A DNA stretch of 64,000 nt from Bifidobacterium callitrichidarum (GTDB lineage: Bacteria; Actinomycetota; Actinomycetes; Actinomycetales; Bifidobacteriaceae). The notes under the pieces were generated by a model that saw only the letters and a program-made list of their open reading frames with translations, was not told where the DNA came from and searched no databases. The stretch spans positions 1 through 64,000 of the forward strand of contig NZ_QFFM01000016.1 in NCBI RefSeq assembly GCF_003129905.1, written 5' to 3'. Position 1 is the stretch's first letter; every line of letters begins with the position of its first letter. A program made the translations under genes and the position numbers. This document shows positions 8,252-17,951 of the stretch, one piece after another.

Positions 8252-9460
8252 TCACGCCAGCGCTGCCACGAACCGGCCGAGTCGTTCCAATCCCTCGCTC
8301 AGCGCCTCGCGCGAGGCGGCGTAGCTCAGGCGCACGTGCGTGTCCGCGGTGGCGGCGCCGAAATCGCGGCCCGGCGTCAGGGCCACGTGCGCCTCGTCCA
8401 GCGCACGTTCGCAGAAGGTCCAGGCGTCCAAGCCGGTGCGGGAGATGTTGAAGTAGGCGTAGAACGCGCCGTTGGGCTCCACCTCCACCGGCAGGCCGAT
8501 GCGCTTGAGCCCATCAATGACGATGCGGCGGCGGGCCAGCAGTTCCTGGCGACGTGCCTCGCATTCGGACAGGCTTTCCGGCGTGAAGCAGGCAAGCGCC
8601 GCATGCTGGGTGGGCGTGTGGGCGCACAGGTAGTAGTTGGTGGCCAGGTCGTCCACGGCCTCCAGCACGGTGGGGTCGTCCGGCAGTACGGCCCAGCCGA
8701 GGCGCCAGCCGGTCATGCCGAAGAACTTGGAGAAGCTGTTGCATACGATGGCACCCGGGTCGCAGGCCAGCACGGACTTGACTTCGGTGCCGTCCGGTTC
8801 GCGGTCCGCCAGGTCGAGGTAGGTTTCGTCCACGATGCGCCACGCCTTGCGTTCGGCGGCGAGCGCGCACACCTCGGAAAGCACGTTGAAGTCGATGGTG
8901 GTGCCGGTGGGGTTTGAGGGGGACGTGACCATCACGGCCTTGGTCTTGTCCGTCCAGTATTTCCGGCACAGGTCGGCGTTGAGGTGGAAGCGGGTGGCCG
9001 CGGAGGTGGGCACGTCGATGACGTTGCCCTCGAAGGAGCGGATCAGCTCGCGGTTGCACGGGTAGGAGGGGTCGGCCACGATCACGTCGTCGCCTGTGTC
9101 CACGGTGAGCGCGGTGGCGAGTAGCAGGGCCGCGGAGCCTCCGGCGGTCACGCAGATGCGCTTGGGATTGATGTCGAGGTCGTGCCGGTCGCGGTAGAAG
9201 TCGGAGATGGCCTGGCGCAGTTCGGGCAGGCCCATGGCGGCGGTGTACGGCAGGGCGCGGCCGTCGTACTGTTCGCGCATGGCGTCGCGCACGGCCGGCG
9301 GGGCGCCGAAGTCCGGCTCGCCAAGGCTCAGTTTGATGACGCTGATGCCCTGGGCGATCATGGTGTCCGCCTTTTCGCCGAAGACCATGGCTCGGAAGGG
9401 ATTGATCTCTCGCGCACGGCGGGACATGACGGGGAGTTGCAGCTCTGCTTCGTTTTCCAT
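8252..9460 (-). CDS. PLP-dependent aminotransferase, class I/II
   Basis: Fold-type I aminotransferase of the aspartate-aminotransferase superfamily, 402 residues. Landmarks: SLGEPDFGAP near residue 45, the glycine-rich TAGGSAALL cofactor loop, NPTGT, DETYLDL (Asp that pairs with the PLP ring nitrogen), and SFSKFFGMTGWRLGW, whose lysine forms the Schiff base. C-terminal arginine region VRLSYA binds the substrate carboxylate. The general pattern fits AspC/DapC-like enzymes, but the amino acid used is not determinable. The same-strand phosphatase gene follows closely. Confidence 0.88.
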   Translation of the reverse strand: MENEAELQLPVMSRRAREINPFRAMVFGEKADTMIAQGISVIKLSLGEPDFGAPPAVRDAMREQYDGRALPYTAAMGLPELRQAISDFYRDRHDLDINPKRICVTAGGSAALLLATALTVDTGDDVIVADPSYPCNRELIRSFEGNVIDVPTSAATRFHLNADLCRKYWTDKTKAVMVTSPSNPTGTTIDFNVLSEVCALAAERKAWRIVDETYLDLADREPDGTEVKSVLACDPGAIVCNSFSKFFGMTGWRLGWAVLPDDPTVLEAVDDLATNYYLCAHTPTQHAALACFTPESLSECEARRQELLARRRIVIDGLKRIGLPVEVEPNGAFYAYFNISRTGLDAWTFCERALDEAHVALTPGRDFGAATADTHVRLSYAASREALSEGLERLGRFVAALA

Positions 9461-9613
9461 ATCTCGGTTCTATCCGCGTGCTGGGACAAGGGTTCCGCAA
9501 CGCTCCCATGCATCCGATATCCAGCGGCATCAAACGTTATCCGGCGCAGGCGCGCCGTCGGATGCGGCACACCGCCTTCCCGCGTAATCCGCTCTCGCAG
9601 GATCGATTCCCTC

Positions 9614-9619
9614 TATAAT
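9614..9619 (+). promoter_or_regulatory. Consensus -10 element upstream of the Gfo/Idh gene
   Basis: A perfect TATAAT lies 48 bp before the ATG of the oxidoreductase gene and points toward it. No good -35 hexamer is present at 16-18 bp, so promoter activity is an inference from the -10 alone. Confidence 0.45.
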
Positions 9620-9666
9620 CGCCAATAGGTTCAACGACCGAACTAACCCATGTTCAAGGAGGAATC

Positions 9667-10725
9667 ATGAGCAGACTCAACAACAATCGTGCGGCGGTCG
9701 AGGCCGGCGAGGCCAAGGTCAACGTGGCGATTCTCGGCGCCGGCGGCATCGCGCACACGATGGCCGACACCCTGACCAAGATGGCGGCCGACCCGCGTTA
9801 CGCCAGCTGGATCCACCCGTACGCGGTGGCGGCCCGCGACCTGGACCGCGCGCAGGCGTTCGCCGATCAGTGGGGTCTTGACAAGGCGTACGGATCATAT
9901 GAGGATCTGGTGGCCGACCCGGACGTGGATCTGGTGTACATCGCCACCCCGCACAGCATGCACGCCGAGCATGCAATCCTATGCATGAAGGCCGGCAAGA
10001 ACGTACTGGTGGAGAAGTCGTTCACGGCCAACACCGCGCAGGCACGCGAGATGCTGGCCGTGGCCAAGGAGACCGGGCTACTGTGCACGGAGGCGATCTG
10101 GACACGATACATGCCCAGCCGTGGTCTTATCAATGAAATCATCGATTCCGGCGAAATCGGCGAGGTCCAGTCCGCGAGCGCCAACCTGTGCTATCCGGTG
10201 GTCGGCAAGGCGCGCATGACCGATCCGGCGTGTGCGGGCGGCGCGTTGCTGGATGTGGGCGTCTACCCGCTGAACTTCCTGGATATGGCCATCGGCGCCG
10301 ATCATGGCCGGACGGTCGATCATTTCGAAACGTCGATGGTGGCTTGGCCCGAGACCGGCGTGGATGCGCAGAACAACACGACACTGTACTACAGCGACGG
10401 CACGATGGGCGTGTCCACCAGTTCGATGCTGGTCACGTCCGACCGCGGCGGCTACGTGTGGGGCTCCAAGGGATACCTGGTGGTCACGAACATCAACAAC
10501 CCCGAGGCCATCGCCGTCTATGACAACGACCACAAGCTGGTGCGCAACGTCGAGGTGCCGCCCCAGCTGACCGGCTACGAATACGAGGTGGCGGACGCGG
10601 CCGCCGCGCTGCTGGATGGCAAAACGGAGTGCGAGGCCATGCCGCACGCGGACACCATCCGCATCATGGAGCTCATGGACGCCATCCGCGAGCGCTGGAA
10701 CCTCAGGTTCCCGTTCGAGGAGTAG
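9667..10725 (+). CDS. Gfo/Idh/MocA-family NAD(P)-dependent oxidoreductase
   Basis: Rossmann-fold sugar or polyol dehydrogenase, 352 residues. The N-terminus has the dinucleotide motif AILGAGGIA (residues about 20-28), then IATPHSMHAEHA and VLVEKSFTANTAQAREM, where the EKS lysine is the family's conserved catalytic residue. The C-terminal GFO/IDH alpha-beta domain follows (GGALLDVGVYPLNF). Overall it resembles the dihydrodiol/xylose dehydrogenase-like branch. AGGAGG lies five bases before the ATG, and a perfect TATAAT precedes it. Monocistronic; substrate unknown. Confidence 0.85.
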   Translation: MSRLNNNRAAVEAGEAKVNVAILGAGGIAHTMADTLTKMAADPRYASWIHPYAVAARDLDRAQAFADQWGLDKAYGSYEDLVADPDVDLVYIATPHSMHAEHAILCMKAGKNVLVEKSFTANTAQAREMLAVAKETGLLCTEAIWTRYMPSRGLINEIIDSGEIGEVQSASANLCYPVVGKARMTDPACAGGALLDVGVYPLNFLDMAIGADHGRTVDHFETSMVAWPETGVDAQNNTTLYYSDGTMGVSTSSMLVTSDRGGYVWGSKGYLVVTNINNPEAIAVYDNDHKLVRNVEVPPQLTGYEYEVADAAAALLDGKTECEAMPHADTIRIMELMDAIRERWNLRFPFEE

Positions 10726-10790
10726 TCCTTTCCAGTTCCCTTCTCTGAGGGGAGCTCATCAAGACATCATCGCTGGCGTCTCAATCCAAA

Positions 10791-11240
10791 TCACTTCCTG
10801 ACGCTATCTTCCCCGACGATCTCCTCATACAGCCGCGCGAGCCGATCAGCCCGCGCGGCTTTCGTCAATTCGCATTCCCACACGACGATCACCCGCCAGC
10901 CGGCGGTCTCCAGCTCAGCGTGCTGAGCCAAATCGCGCTCATGGTTGCGCAGCAGCTTGGCCTGCCAGAATTCCACGTTCGATTTCGGCATGGCATGCTT
11001 CGAGCATCCCTCATGCATGTGCCAGAAGCAGCCGTTGACGAACACGATGGTGCGATACTTCGGCAGCACCACATCCGGGTGGCCGGGGTAACGTTTGTCG
11101 TTCTTGCGGAATCGCAGCCCGCGACGAAACAGGTAGCTGCGCACCAGCACCTCGATTTTCGTATCCTTGCCGCGGATGTGCGACATGGTGTACGAGCGGG
11201 TGCCCTTCTCGTATTTCTCCAGCTGCTGCTTGCGACTCAC
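10791..11240 (-). CDS. vsr: Very short patch repair (Vsr) endonuclease
   Basis: Nicks 5' of the mismatched T in T:G mismatches that arise when 5-methylcytosine deaminates, starting very short patch repair. The 149-residue product has the family hallmarks: MSHIRGKDTKIE (metal-binding Glu), GHPDVVLP with the catalytic Asp, and FVNGCFWHMHEGC with the Cys/His zinc ligands and catalytic His. Its size equals E. coli Vsr. No cytosine methyltransferase or restriction gene lies nearby, so it is an orphan here. The GTG at 11240 follows CTGGGAT, a possible ribosome site; a GTG ten codons upstream (11270) is also possible. Confidence 0.9.
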   Translation of the reverse strand: MSRKQQLEKYEKGTRSYTMSHIRGKDTKIEVLVRSYLFRRGLRFRKNDKRYPGHPDVVLPKYRTIVFVNGCFWHMHEGCSKHAMPKSNVEFWQAKLLRNHERDLAQHAELETAGWRVIVVWECELTKAARADRLARLYEEIVGEDSVRK

Positions 11241-11491
11241 GGCATCCCAGCCTACCGTGCCGCTCCCCACGGCAACGACATATTTATTTCGAGATCACCA
11301 GACCATCAGAAACGAGCGCGCCGCCTCGGTCCGGCTGACTCGCGCATCTTTTCATCTCCTCCGACTCGCGCATTTCTTCAACCCGGCTGGCTAAGGCACC
11401 CCCGCTAGATAGCCTGCCTTGACATGCATCCCACCGCCAAACGAACATCATGCAAACACCGCCACTCCCCCGCGATTACACTGATTTGCTT

Positions 11492-11971
11492 ATGAGTGAT
11501 TTGACGATTCGCAGGGCCACGGCGGCCGACATACCCACCATCGACGACCTGCTGCTGCAAGTGGCCGAAGTCCATCATCAGGGCCGGCCCGACCTGTTCA
11601 AGAGCGGTGCCAGGAAGTACACGGACGACGAGCTGGCCGGCATTCTGGCCGACGATGCCACGCCGGTGTTCGTCGCGGCCGATGCCGATGGCCGGGTGCT
11701 GGGGTATGCGTTCTGCATCTTCCAGCAGCATCCGGGCAACCATGTGCTCACGGACATCAAGACCCTGTACATCGACGACCTGTGCGTGGACGAGACGGCG
11801 CGCGGCATGCACGTTGGTTCCACGCTCTACCGGTATGTACTCGATTTCGCCCGCGAATCCGGTTGCTACAACGTGACGCTTAACGTCTGGTCCTGCAATC
11901 CCAGCGCCCAGGCCTTCTACGAACGCATGGGCCTGACCCCCTACCGCATCGGCATGGAGCAGATTCTGTAG
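11492..11971 (+). CDS. GNAT-family N-acetyltransferase
   Basis: 159-residue acetyl-CoA-dependent acyltransferase. The GNAT core is complete: LTIRRATAADIPTI at the start, DDLCVDETARGMHVGSTL with the acetyl-CoA pyrophosphate-binding loop (R/Q-x-x-G-x-G/A variant ARGMHVG), and the C-terminal LNVWSCNPSAQAFYERMGL motif. The reading frame is open from 11450, but the ATG at 11492 begins the domain directly. No Shine-Dalgarno sequence precedes it, while TACACT sits at -10 distance, so a leaderless transcript is possible. Its stop is 4 bp from the end of the convergent SNF2 gene. Acceptor substrate unknown. Confidence 0.83.
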   Translation: MSDLTIRRATAADIPTIDDLLLQVAEVHHQGRPDLFKSGARKYTDDELAGILADDATPVFVAADADGRVLGYAFCIFQQHPGNHVLTDIKTLYIDDLCVDETARGMHVGSTLYRYVLDFARESGCYNVTLNVWSCNPSAQAFYERMGLTPYRIGMEQIL

Positions 11972-11975
11972 TCCG

Positions 11976-14900
11976 CTATCCCAACAGTCCCATCAAATCG
12001 TCCTTGGTCAACGTGGCGATGGATGCGGTGCCGGTCACGCCCGCGACGCCCAGCTCATTCGCGTCGTCCGCAGCCAGCGAGGCATCGGTGAACTGGCGTG
12101 CCAGCTCGCTTTTGGTGTGCTGCAATTCCAGAATCCGCTCCTCGATGGTGTCCTTGGCCACCACCTGATACACGTTGACGTTCTCCGTCTGGCCGATGCG
12201 GTGGGCACGGTCCGTGGCCTGATCCTGCGCGGCGGCGTTCCACCACGGGTCGGCATGGATCACCACGCTCGCGCCGGTCAGGTTGAGACCGGTGTTGCCG
12301 GCCTTCAAAGAGATCAGGAACGCCGGAGTGTCGTCCGCATTGAACTGGTCGACCAGTTCGAGACGCCGTTTCTTGGGCGTGGATCCGGTGATGGTGTAAT
12401 ACCGGAGCCCCAACATATCGAATCGTTCGGCGATCAGGTCCAGGAAACTGGTGAACTGGGAGAAGATCAACGCTTTCTTGCCTTCGTTCACGCAGGTCTC
12501 CACCAGTTCCGCGATAGCCGCCAACTTGGCCGACTGGTCCTTGGCATCCGAATACAGCAGACGCGGATCGCAGCAGATCTGGCGCAACCGGGTCAGTTCA
12601 GCCAGAATCCGTATCTTCGACGTGTTGAAGTCGCTCTGGTCGCTGTGCTCCAGTTGCATGCGCAGACGCTGCTCATGGGCGGCGTACAGTTTGCGCTGTT
12701 CGCCTTCCAGCCGCACGGTGAGCACGGTCTCCATCTTGTCCGGCAAGTCGGTGAGCACTTGCGACTTGAGACGGCGCTTGATGAACACACCCACCAACGA
12801 TTGCAGTTTGTGGGCCACGCGCGCCGCCTCCGGGTTGACCTGCGCCGCGGCACGCCCCTCTTCGGTGGACTCGTCCGCCGCACGGCCGTTGGCGATGGGA
12901 AGCTCGTACCGTTCGCGGAACCGCTTGTACGATCCCAGCAATCCGGGCATGAGGAAGTCGAAGATGCTCCACAGCTCGGACAACCGGTTCTCGATGGGCG
13001 TGCCGGTGAGCGCGAACCTGTGCTCAGCGGCCACCGATTTGACCGCCTTGGCGATCTTGGTGGTGTGGTTCTTGATGTACTGGGCCTCATCCAACGCCAT
13101 GACCATGAACCGGCGCGGTTCGGCCCCGGTCCCGCTCCCAGACGCGCCCCCGCCCGAAATCTCAGTCGCCGTATAGTCCTCGACATCCCGGCGCAGCAGA
13201 TCGTACGACGTGATGAGCACGGTCGGCCCGTCCGACTGGAACGCCCGGGCGATGGCCGCACGACGTTCGGCTTTGGAGCCGGCGACCACCACGGCGTTGA
13301 GATCCGGCGCGAACTTGGCGAATTCGGCGGCCCAGTTGTACACCAGCGATGCCGGGCATACAATCAGCGACGGCGACGAATCCGGCTGGTTCGCCGCACC
13401 CATCGTCCACGCCGAATCACCACTCGTTGCCAGTTCGCTACCGCTTCTCCCGCTTCCATCGATGCGGTCAGTGCTGGCAGCGTCAAAAGTCTGCGGCCGA
13501 TCGTTCCGGTACTGCTGATACCGAGAGACCAGCAGCGCGATGAGCTGCACGGACTTGCCCAATCCCATCTCGTCGGCCAGGATGCCACCGAATCCCTTGT
13601 CGCACAAGGTGTTGAGCCAGCGGAAGCCTTCCGCCTGATACGGACGCAACACGTGCTTGAGACTGTCCGGCACCTCGTAACGCTGCGGGTCGATGATGGC
13701 CAGATCGTCGATGTATTCGGTGAATGAGGAGTCCTTGACCACATCCGAACCGTCGTCCGGCAATTCGCCGTCCAGCAGGAACGCCTGGCTGCCTGGTAGT
13801 TCGATAAGCCCGGCGTTGAGGTCCTGCTCACTCAAGTCGAGGTCCCGTGCGAGCCGATCCAAGGTGTCGAGCTTGGCACCGCCGAGTTTGACGAGCGTGC
13901 CGTCCTTGAGCTGATGATATTGCTGGCGGCGTCGATAGGAGGCCAACAGCGAGCCCACCTCATCCGGCGGCACTTCGTCCGCAATGGGTGAAATCTCCAC
14001 CAGATTGCCCTTGATGGACAATCCCACCTTGACGCTTGGCGCCGCAGGGGCCACCAGACGGTCGAACGCCGGGGTGGTGAACACCTTGCCGACCTCATGC
14101 AACGCCGTCAGGCCCTCATCGAACAGGCGAACCAACTGCGTGGTGTCGTCCCGGTTGATGACCGCCGCACCGGACACCGAGCGGACGGCATTCCCAACCG
14201 ACCTCGAAGCCTTGGAACCAGAAGCACTGGCCCGTTTTCCGGCCGCCGGTCCTCGTCTACGCCCAGAAGTCTGAGTCGCCGTCGCCGACGGCAACGACGC
14301 CGACGATATCTCCGCGTGCATATCCGGCATGGTGAAGAATTCACGCACCACATCCAACGCCAGATGTTCGGCATCGAAGTCGCGTCCGAGCACGACCCCA
14401 ACACCATAATCCGCAGAGCCGGACCCGGCACCCGACGAGCCGCCGGACATCCCACCAACCGAATCGTCCCGCTCTACCGGCCCCGCAGGCAACAACGGCA
14501 CCACGGCATCGCCATACCGCGCCTTGACCTCGCACTGCACACCGTGCTCGTCACGATCCAGGTAGAATTCGGGCTCGCAGTCCACCGGCTGCAACGAGAC
14601 CAACTCGCGAGGCAGCTCGCCCGCATCCAGCAATCCCGCACCCACCAGTTGCGGCAGCAGCGTGCGCGCAAACAACGCGATGTCGTCTCCGGCGATGACC
14701 TGGCCCGGCGAATCAGGAGCGAACAACTCATCCAGCAATCCCAATAACGGGAGCACCTGCCGCGGGCAGCGCACGAACCGGCATCCGGCGGCGCTGATAC
14801 GCTGCGAGCCGGCCATCATGGCGGAAACGGCACCCGGCACCGCGCCCGTGGGGGCAAGCAGCAGCCACGCGCCCGTTCCGCCCTCAACTACCGTTTCAAT

Positions 14901-16463
14901 CGGCGGCATTCCGGATAGCAGGTAACCGGCATCCGGCCCATGCACCTGGAAGTCACGGCGCGTGATGCGCATGGCCAATTCCGGTTCGCCGTCTTCCACC
15001 GGCACCGTGGCGGGCTGACCGGCGAACCAGGTGTCCAACACCAGTTTCACGCTGCCGCCCGCACGGGAATCCAGCAATTTCGCCACTTCGGACTTGGAAA
15101 GCGTCATATGCCGGTCGATGGCGATGTGCCCGTAATACCGGTCCTGCTGTTCGGCGGCCTGACGGACAGCAAGCGCCGATTTCAGGAAGCCGAGCAACGG
15201 TCGCGACGTATCATCGAACATGTCTGCCGTATGGGTGAACGCGAGTTTCTGACCGTAGCTTTCATATGTACCGGCAGCAATCGCAGCCACGAACTGCGGA
15301 ATCGACTTCAGCACATAATCGGAACCGTTGGCCGGAGCACCGATTTTGAATTCCACACCCCATACGCCATCAATGAATCGCAGGATGGGCGTGAGCCTCA
15401 CCTCGCCGGGCGCCACGGTGTCAGCGAAACGGTATCCGTCCATGTTCGCGCCGGAACGCGCGCGTCCGCCATTCGCACGGCCGAATCGACCTGACGCAGG
15501 AGCACCGCCGTCCTTGCCGAATCGTTGCATCACGGCAAGCCGACGCCGTGATTTGGCTTGGGCTTCACGCTGATCCATACGTTCCATGTAGCTGAGCACC
15601 GCACGCGATGGTCGCACCGCTCCGGCCTTGTACCCGGCGAATCGCTGAGGTTCGTCGCAGAACGCCAAGGCGAGCGCCGCCATGTGCTTGCACATGCCGT
15701 ATCCACGCCCGTATGCGGGGCATGTGCAGCTGCCGCCGTTCACTTCGCCCGTATCCAAATCGAATTGGACGTTGGTCCGGTACCGGCTGCCGGGACTGGT
15801 GGTGCCGCGCAGTATGGCGTCGAGCTCGGCGTACCGGGCACGCTGATCGTCCTGATAATGCGGGTCGATAAGCATGGTGTCGGCCAGACGCACGATACCG
15901 CGGGCCCGGTCCAGCACCGCGTTGGAGACGGATGTGGTCACGTCGCGGCGCAGCTCGGTCAGCGGGACCGGCTGCGTTCCCCGCGACCTGCCCAGTGAGA
16001 CCGCTCCCCCGCCCCCGGCTTTTCCGGCGGCCTCGTCCTCATCGTCGCCAAACCAGACGCTTTTGCCTTGCCGATATGGACGATATGGCATGACCGCGTC
16101 GGCCGCGGTGAGGCTTCCGCCCGCACCGAACGTCACATCGGAAGCATCGTCTCGATCAGTGTCCGAAGTATTGGTATTTCCGGCATCAGGGTCCTCGGCG
16201 TCCATGTCAGCATCGGCAACGGCATGCCCTCCCATGCGCCACGAAGCCTGTCCGCGCAGGCGATTCCCCCATGAGGCAGCGGCATCGTCGTCGTAACCGT
16301 CCATACCGCCGTCGTCATCGATGCCATCGACAAGGTCGTCGTTGTCCGAATCCGCACCACGCCATCCCTTGCGCCGCCGAAGGCCGGACGAATAAGACCG
16401 CTCATCGCGCAGGTCATCCGAATCGTCGGAGACATGCCCGAACACGCCATATCCCCCGCTCAT
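11976..16463 (-). CDS. Very large SNF2-family DNA helicase with SWIM zinc finger
   Basis: ATP-dependent DNA translocase of the SNF2/RapA superfamily, 1495 residues. The N-terminal ~160 residues are acidic and low-complexity (Asp/Gly rich). A SWIM zinc finger follows near residues 235-265 (CTCPAYGRGYGMCKH, the CxC..CxH signature). The long middle is probably the SNF2-associated region with Gly/Ser-rich inserts. The two RecA-like lobes are at about 940-1250 (DEMGLGKSVQ Walker A near 966, DEAQ box near 1124, LTGTPIENRL) and 1290-1440 (FSQFTSFLD, LKAGNTGLNL, DRAHRIGQ). The ATG at 16463 is preceded by AAAGGAGG with six bases between; the in-frame ATG two codons upstream abuts the GGAGG and is less likely. 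Diverges from the WYL regulator. Role may be chromosome maintenance or defence; not determinable here. Confidence 0.88.
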   Translation of the reverse strand: MSGGYGVFGHVSDDSDDLRDERSYSSGLRRRKGWRGADSDNDDLVDGIDDDGGMDGYDDDAAASWGNRLRGQASWRMGGHAVADADMDAEDPDAGNTNTSDTDRDDASDVTFGAGGSLTAADAVMPYRPYRQGKSVWFGDDEDEAAGKAGGGGAVSLGRSRGTQPVPLTELRRDVTTSVSNAVLDRARGIVRLADTMLIDPHYQDDQRARYAELDAILRGTTSPGSRYRTNVQFDLDTGEVNGGSCTCPAYGRGYGMCKHMAALALAFCDEPQRFAGYKAGAVRPSRAVLSYMERMDQREAQAKSRRRLAVMQRFGKDGGAPASGRFGRANGGRARSGANMDGYRFADTVAPGEVRLTPILRFIDGVWGVEFKIGAPANGSDYVLKSIPQFVAAIAAGTYESYGQKLAFTHTADMFDDTSRPLLGFLKSALAVRQAAEQQDRYYGHIAIDRHMTLSKSEVAKLLDSRAGGSVKLVLDTWFAGQPATVPVEDGEPELAMRITRRDFQVHGPDAGYLLSGMPPIETVVEGGTGAWLLLAPTGAVPGAVSAMMAGSQRISAAGCRFVRCPRQVLPLLGLLDELFAPDSPGQVIAGDDIALFARTLLPQLVGAGLLDAGELPRELVSLQPVDCEPEFYLDRDEHGVQCEVKARYGDAVVPLLPAGPVERDDSVGGMSGGSSGAGSGSADYGVGVVLGRDFDAEHLALDVVREFFTMPDMHAEISSASLPSATATQTSGRRRGPAAGKRASASGSKASRSVGNAVRSVSGAAVINRDDTTQLVRLFDEGLTALHEVGKVFTTPAFDRLVAPAAPSVKVGLSIKGNLVEISPIADEVPPDEVGSLLASYRRRQQYHQLKDGTLVKLGGAKLDTLDRLARDLDLSEQDLNAGLIELPGSQAFLLDGELPDDGSDVVKDSSFTEYIDDLAIIDPQRYEVPDSLKHVLRPYQAEGFRWLNTLCDKGFGGILADEMGLGKSVQLIALLVSRYQQYRNDRPQTFDAASTDRIDGSGRSGSELATSGDSAWTMGAANQPDSSPSLIVCPASLVYNWAAEFAKFAPDLNAVVVAGSKAERRAAIARAFQSDGPTVLITSYDLLRRDVEDYTATEISGGGASGSGTGAEPRRFMVMALDEAQYIKNHTTKIAKAVKSVAAEHRFALTGTPIENRLSELWSIFDFLMPGLLGSYKRFRERYELPIANGRAADESTEEGRAAAQVNPEAARVAHKLQSLVGVFIKRRLKSQVLTDLPDKMETVLTVRLEGEQRKLYAAHEQRLRMQLEHSDQSDFNTSKIRILAELTRLRQICCDPRLLYSDAKDQSAKLAAIAELVETCVNEGKKALIFSQFTSFLDLIAERFDMLGLRYYTITGSTPKKRRLELVDQFNADDTPAFLISLKAGNTGLNLTGASVVIHADPWWNAAAQDQATDRAHRIGQTENVNVYQVVAKDTIEERILELQHTKSELARQFTDASLAADDANELGVAGVTGTASIATLTKDDLMGLLG

Positions 16464-16566
16464 AGGCATCCTCCTTTCCGAAAAACAGTCATGTATGGGC
16501 CGCTCAATCAGCATGCAATCAACCCAACATTTCCATCCTAGACGACACGCGCGGTAGCCTTGATAT

Positions 16567-17694
16567 ATGGAAGCGGACACTCAGGCCAAGCGCAAGACCT
16601 ATGCGGGCAACGCCACCCTCGAGATCTTCGAGGTGCTATGGCGGCACACCTACTTTGGTCACGGCTTGTCCGTGCGCCAGATTCTTGATGAACTCGGCAA
16701 GATGCATCCGTACGCCACTCCGGACGAGCTGCCCACGGAAAAGACCGTGCGTAACCAGCTCAGGAAACTCGCCACCACACGCTTTCTTGGCCGTGGCATC
16801 GGCCATCTGACCGAAAGCGACCTGATTGGCGTGGAGTGCGCCGACCCACAGCCCGGCTGGTATATGGACGCCTTCCTGTCCACAGCAGAGATGCGGCTGT
16901 TGGCGGACAGCCTCACCCTTTCGCGCATCAGCCTGGACACGTTGGACGAGCTGGTTGGCAAGATCCGTGAACTCGCCGGAGCGGCCGGAGACACCATCGA
17001 CTATCTCGACCACGTGGCCACGTACACGCATATCAACGGCGAATTCCTCTCCACCATTGACCAGCTCAACCAGGCCATCGAGGACGGCCACGGCGTGACC
17101 TTCCAATACCGTGACTACGGGCCGGACGGCACATTGGTGCCGCACAAAAGCCGGACCGGCACGGGCAGCACCTACACGGCAGACCCGTACCAGATGGTGT
17201 ACAAGAACGGCCGCTACTACCTCATCTGCCATCTGCACGGCGAGGACCACCTGCGCATCTTCGTGGTCAACCGCATCACCAACGTGAGCACCAAGGGGCT
17301 GCACGGCAGCGTACCGTTGGAGAGGCCGGCGCCCGAAGGCTTCGACGCGGTGAACTTCATGCGGCACCGCCCCTACCCCGTAGCGGACGACCCGGTGCGC
17401 ATCCGCATGCTCGTCCGCGGCGAATCCATGCTCAACAATGTGTTCGAGTGGTTCGATGATCCGCAAATCACCCCGCTCGGCAGCGGAGACCGGTTCGAGG
17501 TCGCCGTGGACTCCCCCGAACGCGCGGTGTTCTGGTGGGCATTGCAGTACTCGTGGGATGGCCGCGTGACCATCCTCGAACCAGATTCGCTCAAGCGCAA
17601 ACTGTACGACGCCGGCACCCGCATGGCCGCCGCCTATGCCCCTCCTCCTTCCTCGGCTCCCCTTGTCAGGGGAGCCGGCGGCGAAGCCGACTGA
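16567..17694 (+). CDS. WYL-domain transcriptional regulator
   Basis: 375-residue DNA-binding regulator. An N-terminal winged-helix region (about residues 15-75: LSVRQILDELGKM and EKTVRNQLRKLATT) is followed by the WYL ligand-binding domain near residues 160-240, with KNGRYYLICHL in the place of the WYL signature and the basic FRV/RIT strand (FVVNRITNV), and a C-terminal WCX-like extension (VRIRMLVRGE onward). WYL regulators sense nucleic-acid ligands and often control DNA repair or phage-defence genes. It diverges from the SNF2 helicase with 103 bp between starts, so coregulation is plausible. The last ~12 residues (SAPLVRGAGGEAD) are encoded by a dispersed hairpin repeat rather than by family sequence. 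Confidence 0.82.
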   Translation: MEADTQAKRKTYAGNATLEIFEVLWRHTYFGHGLSVRQILDELGKMHPYATPDELPTEKTVRNQLRKLATTRFLGRGIGHLTESDLIGVECADPQPGWYMDAFLSTAEMRLLADSLTLSRISLDTLDELVGKIRELAGAAGDTIDYLDHVATYTHINGEFLSTIDQLNQAIEDGHGVTFQYRDYGPDGTLVPHKSRTGTGSTYTADPYQMVYKNGRYYLICHLHGEDHLRIFVVNRITNVSTKGLHGSVPLERPAPEGFDAVNFMRHRPYPVADDPVRIRMLVRGESMLNNVFEWFDDPQITPLGSGDRFEVAVDSPERAVFWWALQYSWDGRVTILEPDSLKRKLYDAGTRMAAAYAPPPSSAPLVRGAGGEAD

Positions 17695-17701
17695 GGGGTA
17701 G
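17655..17701. repeat. CTCCCCTCAGTC-type hairpin repeat at the 3' end of the WYL gene
   Basis: GGCTCCCC..GGGGAGCC palindrome (17655-17676) followed by GGCGGCGAAGCCGACTGAGGGGTAG. This is the same module found at 25526, 26609, 41798, 57006 and inside the MITEs. Here it supplies the final codons and stop of the WYL regulator gene. It may also act as the transcription end. Confidence 0.75.
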
Positions 17702-17951
17702 TCACACGCAACTATCATCGGCATCATCATCGCCTCCCAACCAATAACAGCAATCCTTTGCCGGAACCGCCAGCAACATCGTCCCGTCATCATCGCACAG
17801 GTTTTCGAAGGCGGTAAATTTTTACCGAACCTCACGAAAACAAGCCATTCTCAAGCATTTCTGAGCAATCAACGCTCAGTCAGACCGTCTTACGGCTATG
17901 GTGGAAATCATTGGAAACCTCGATCATCGCCAATGAATAAAAGGAGCAAGT

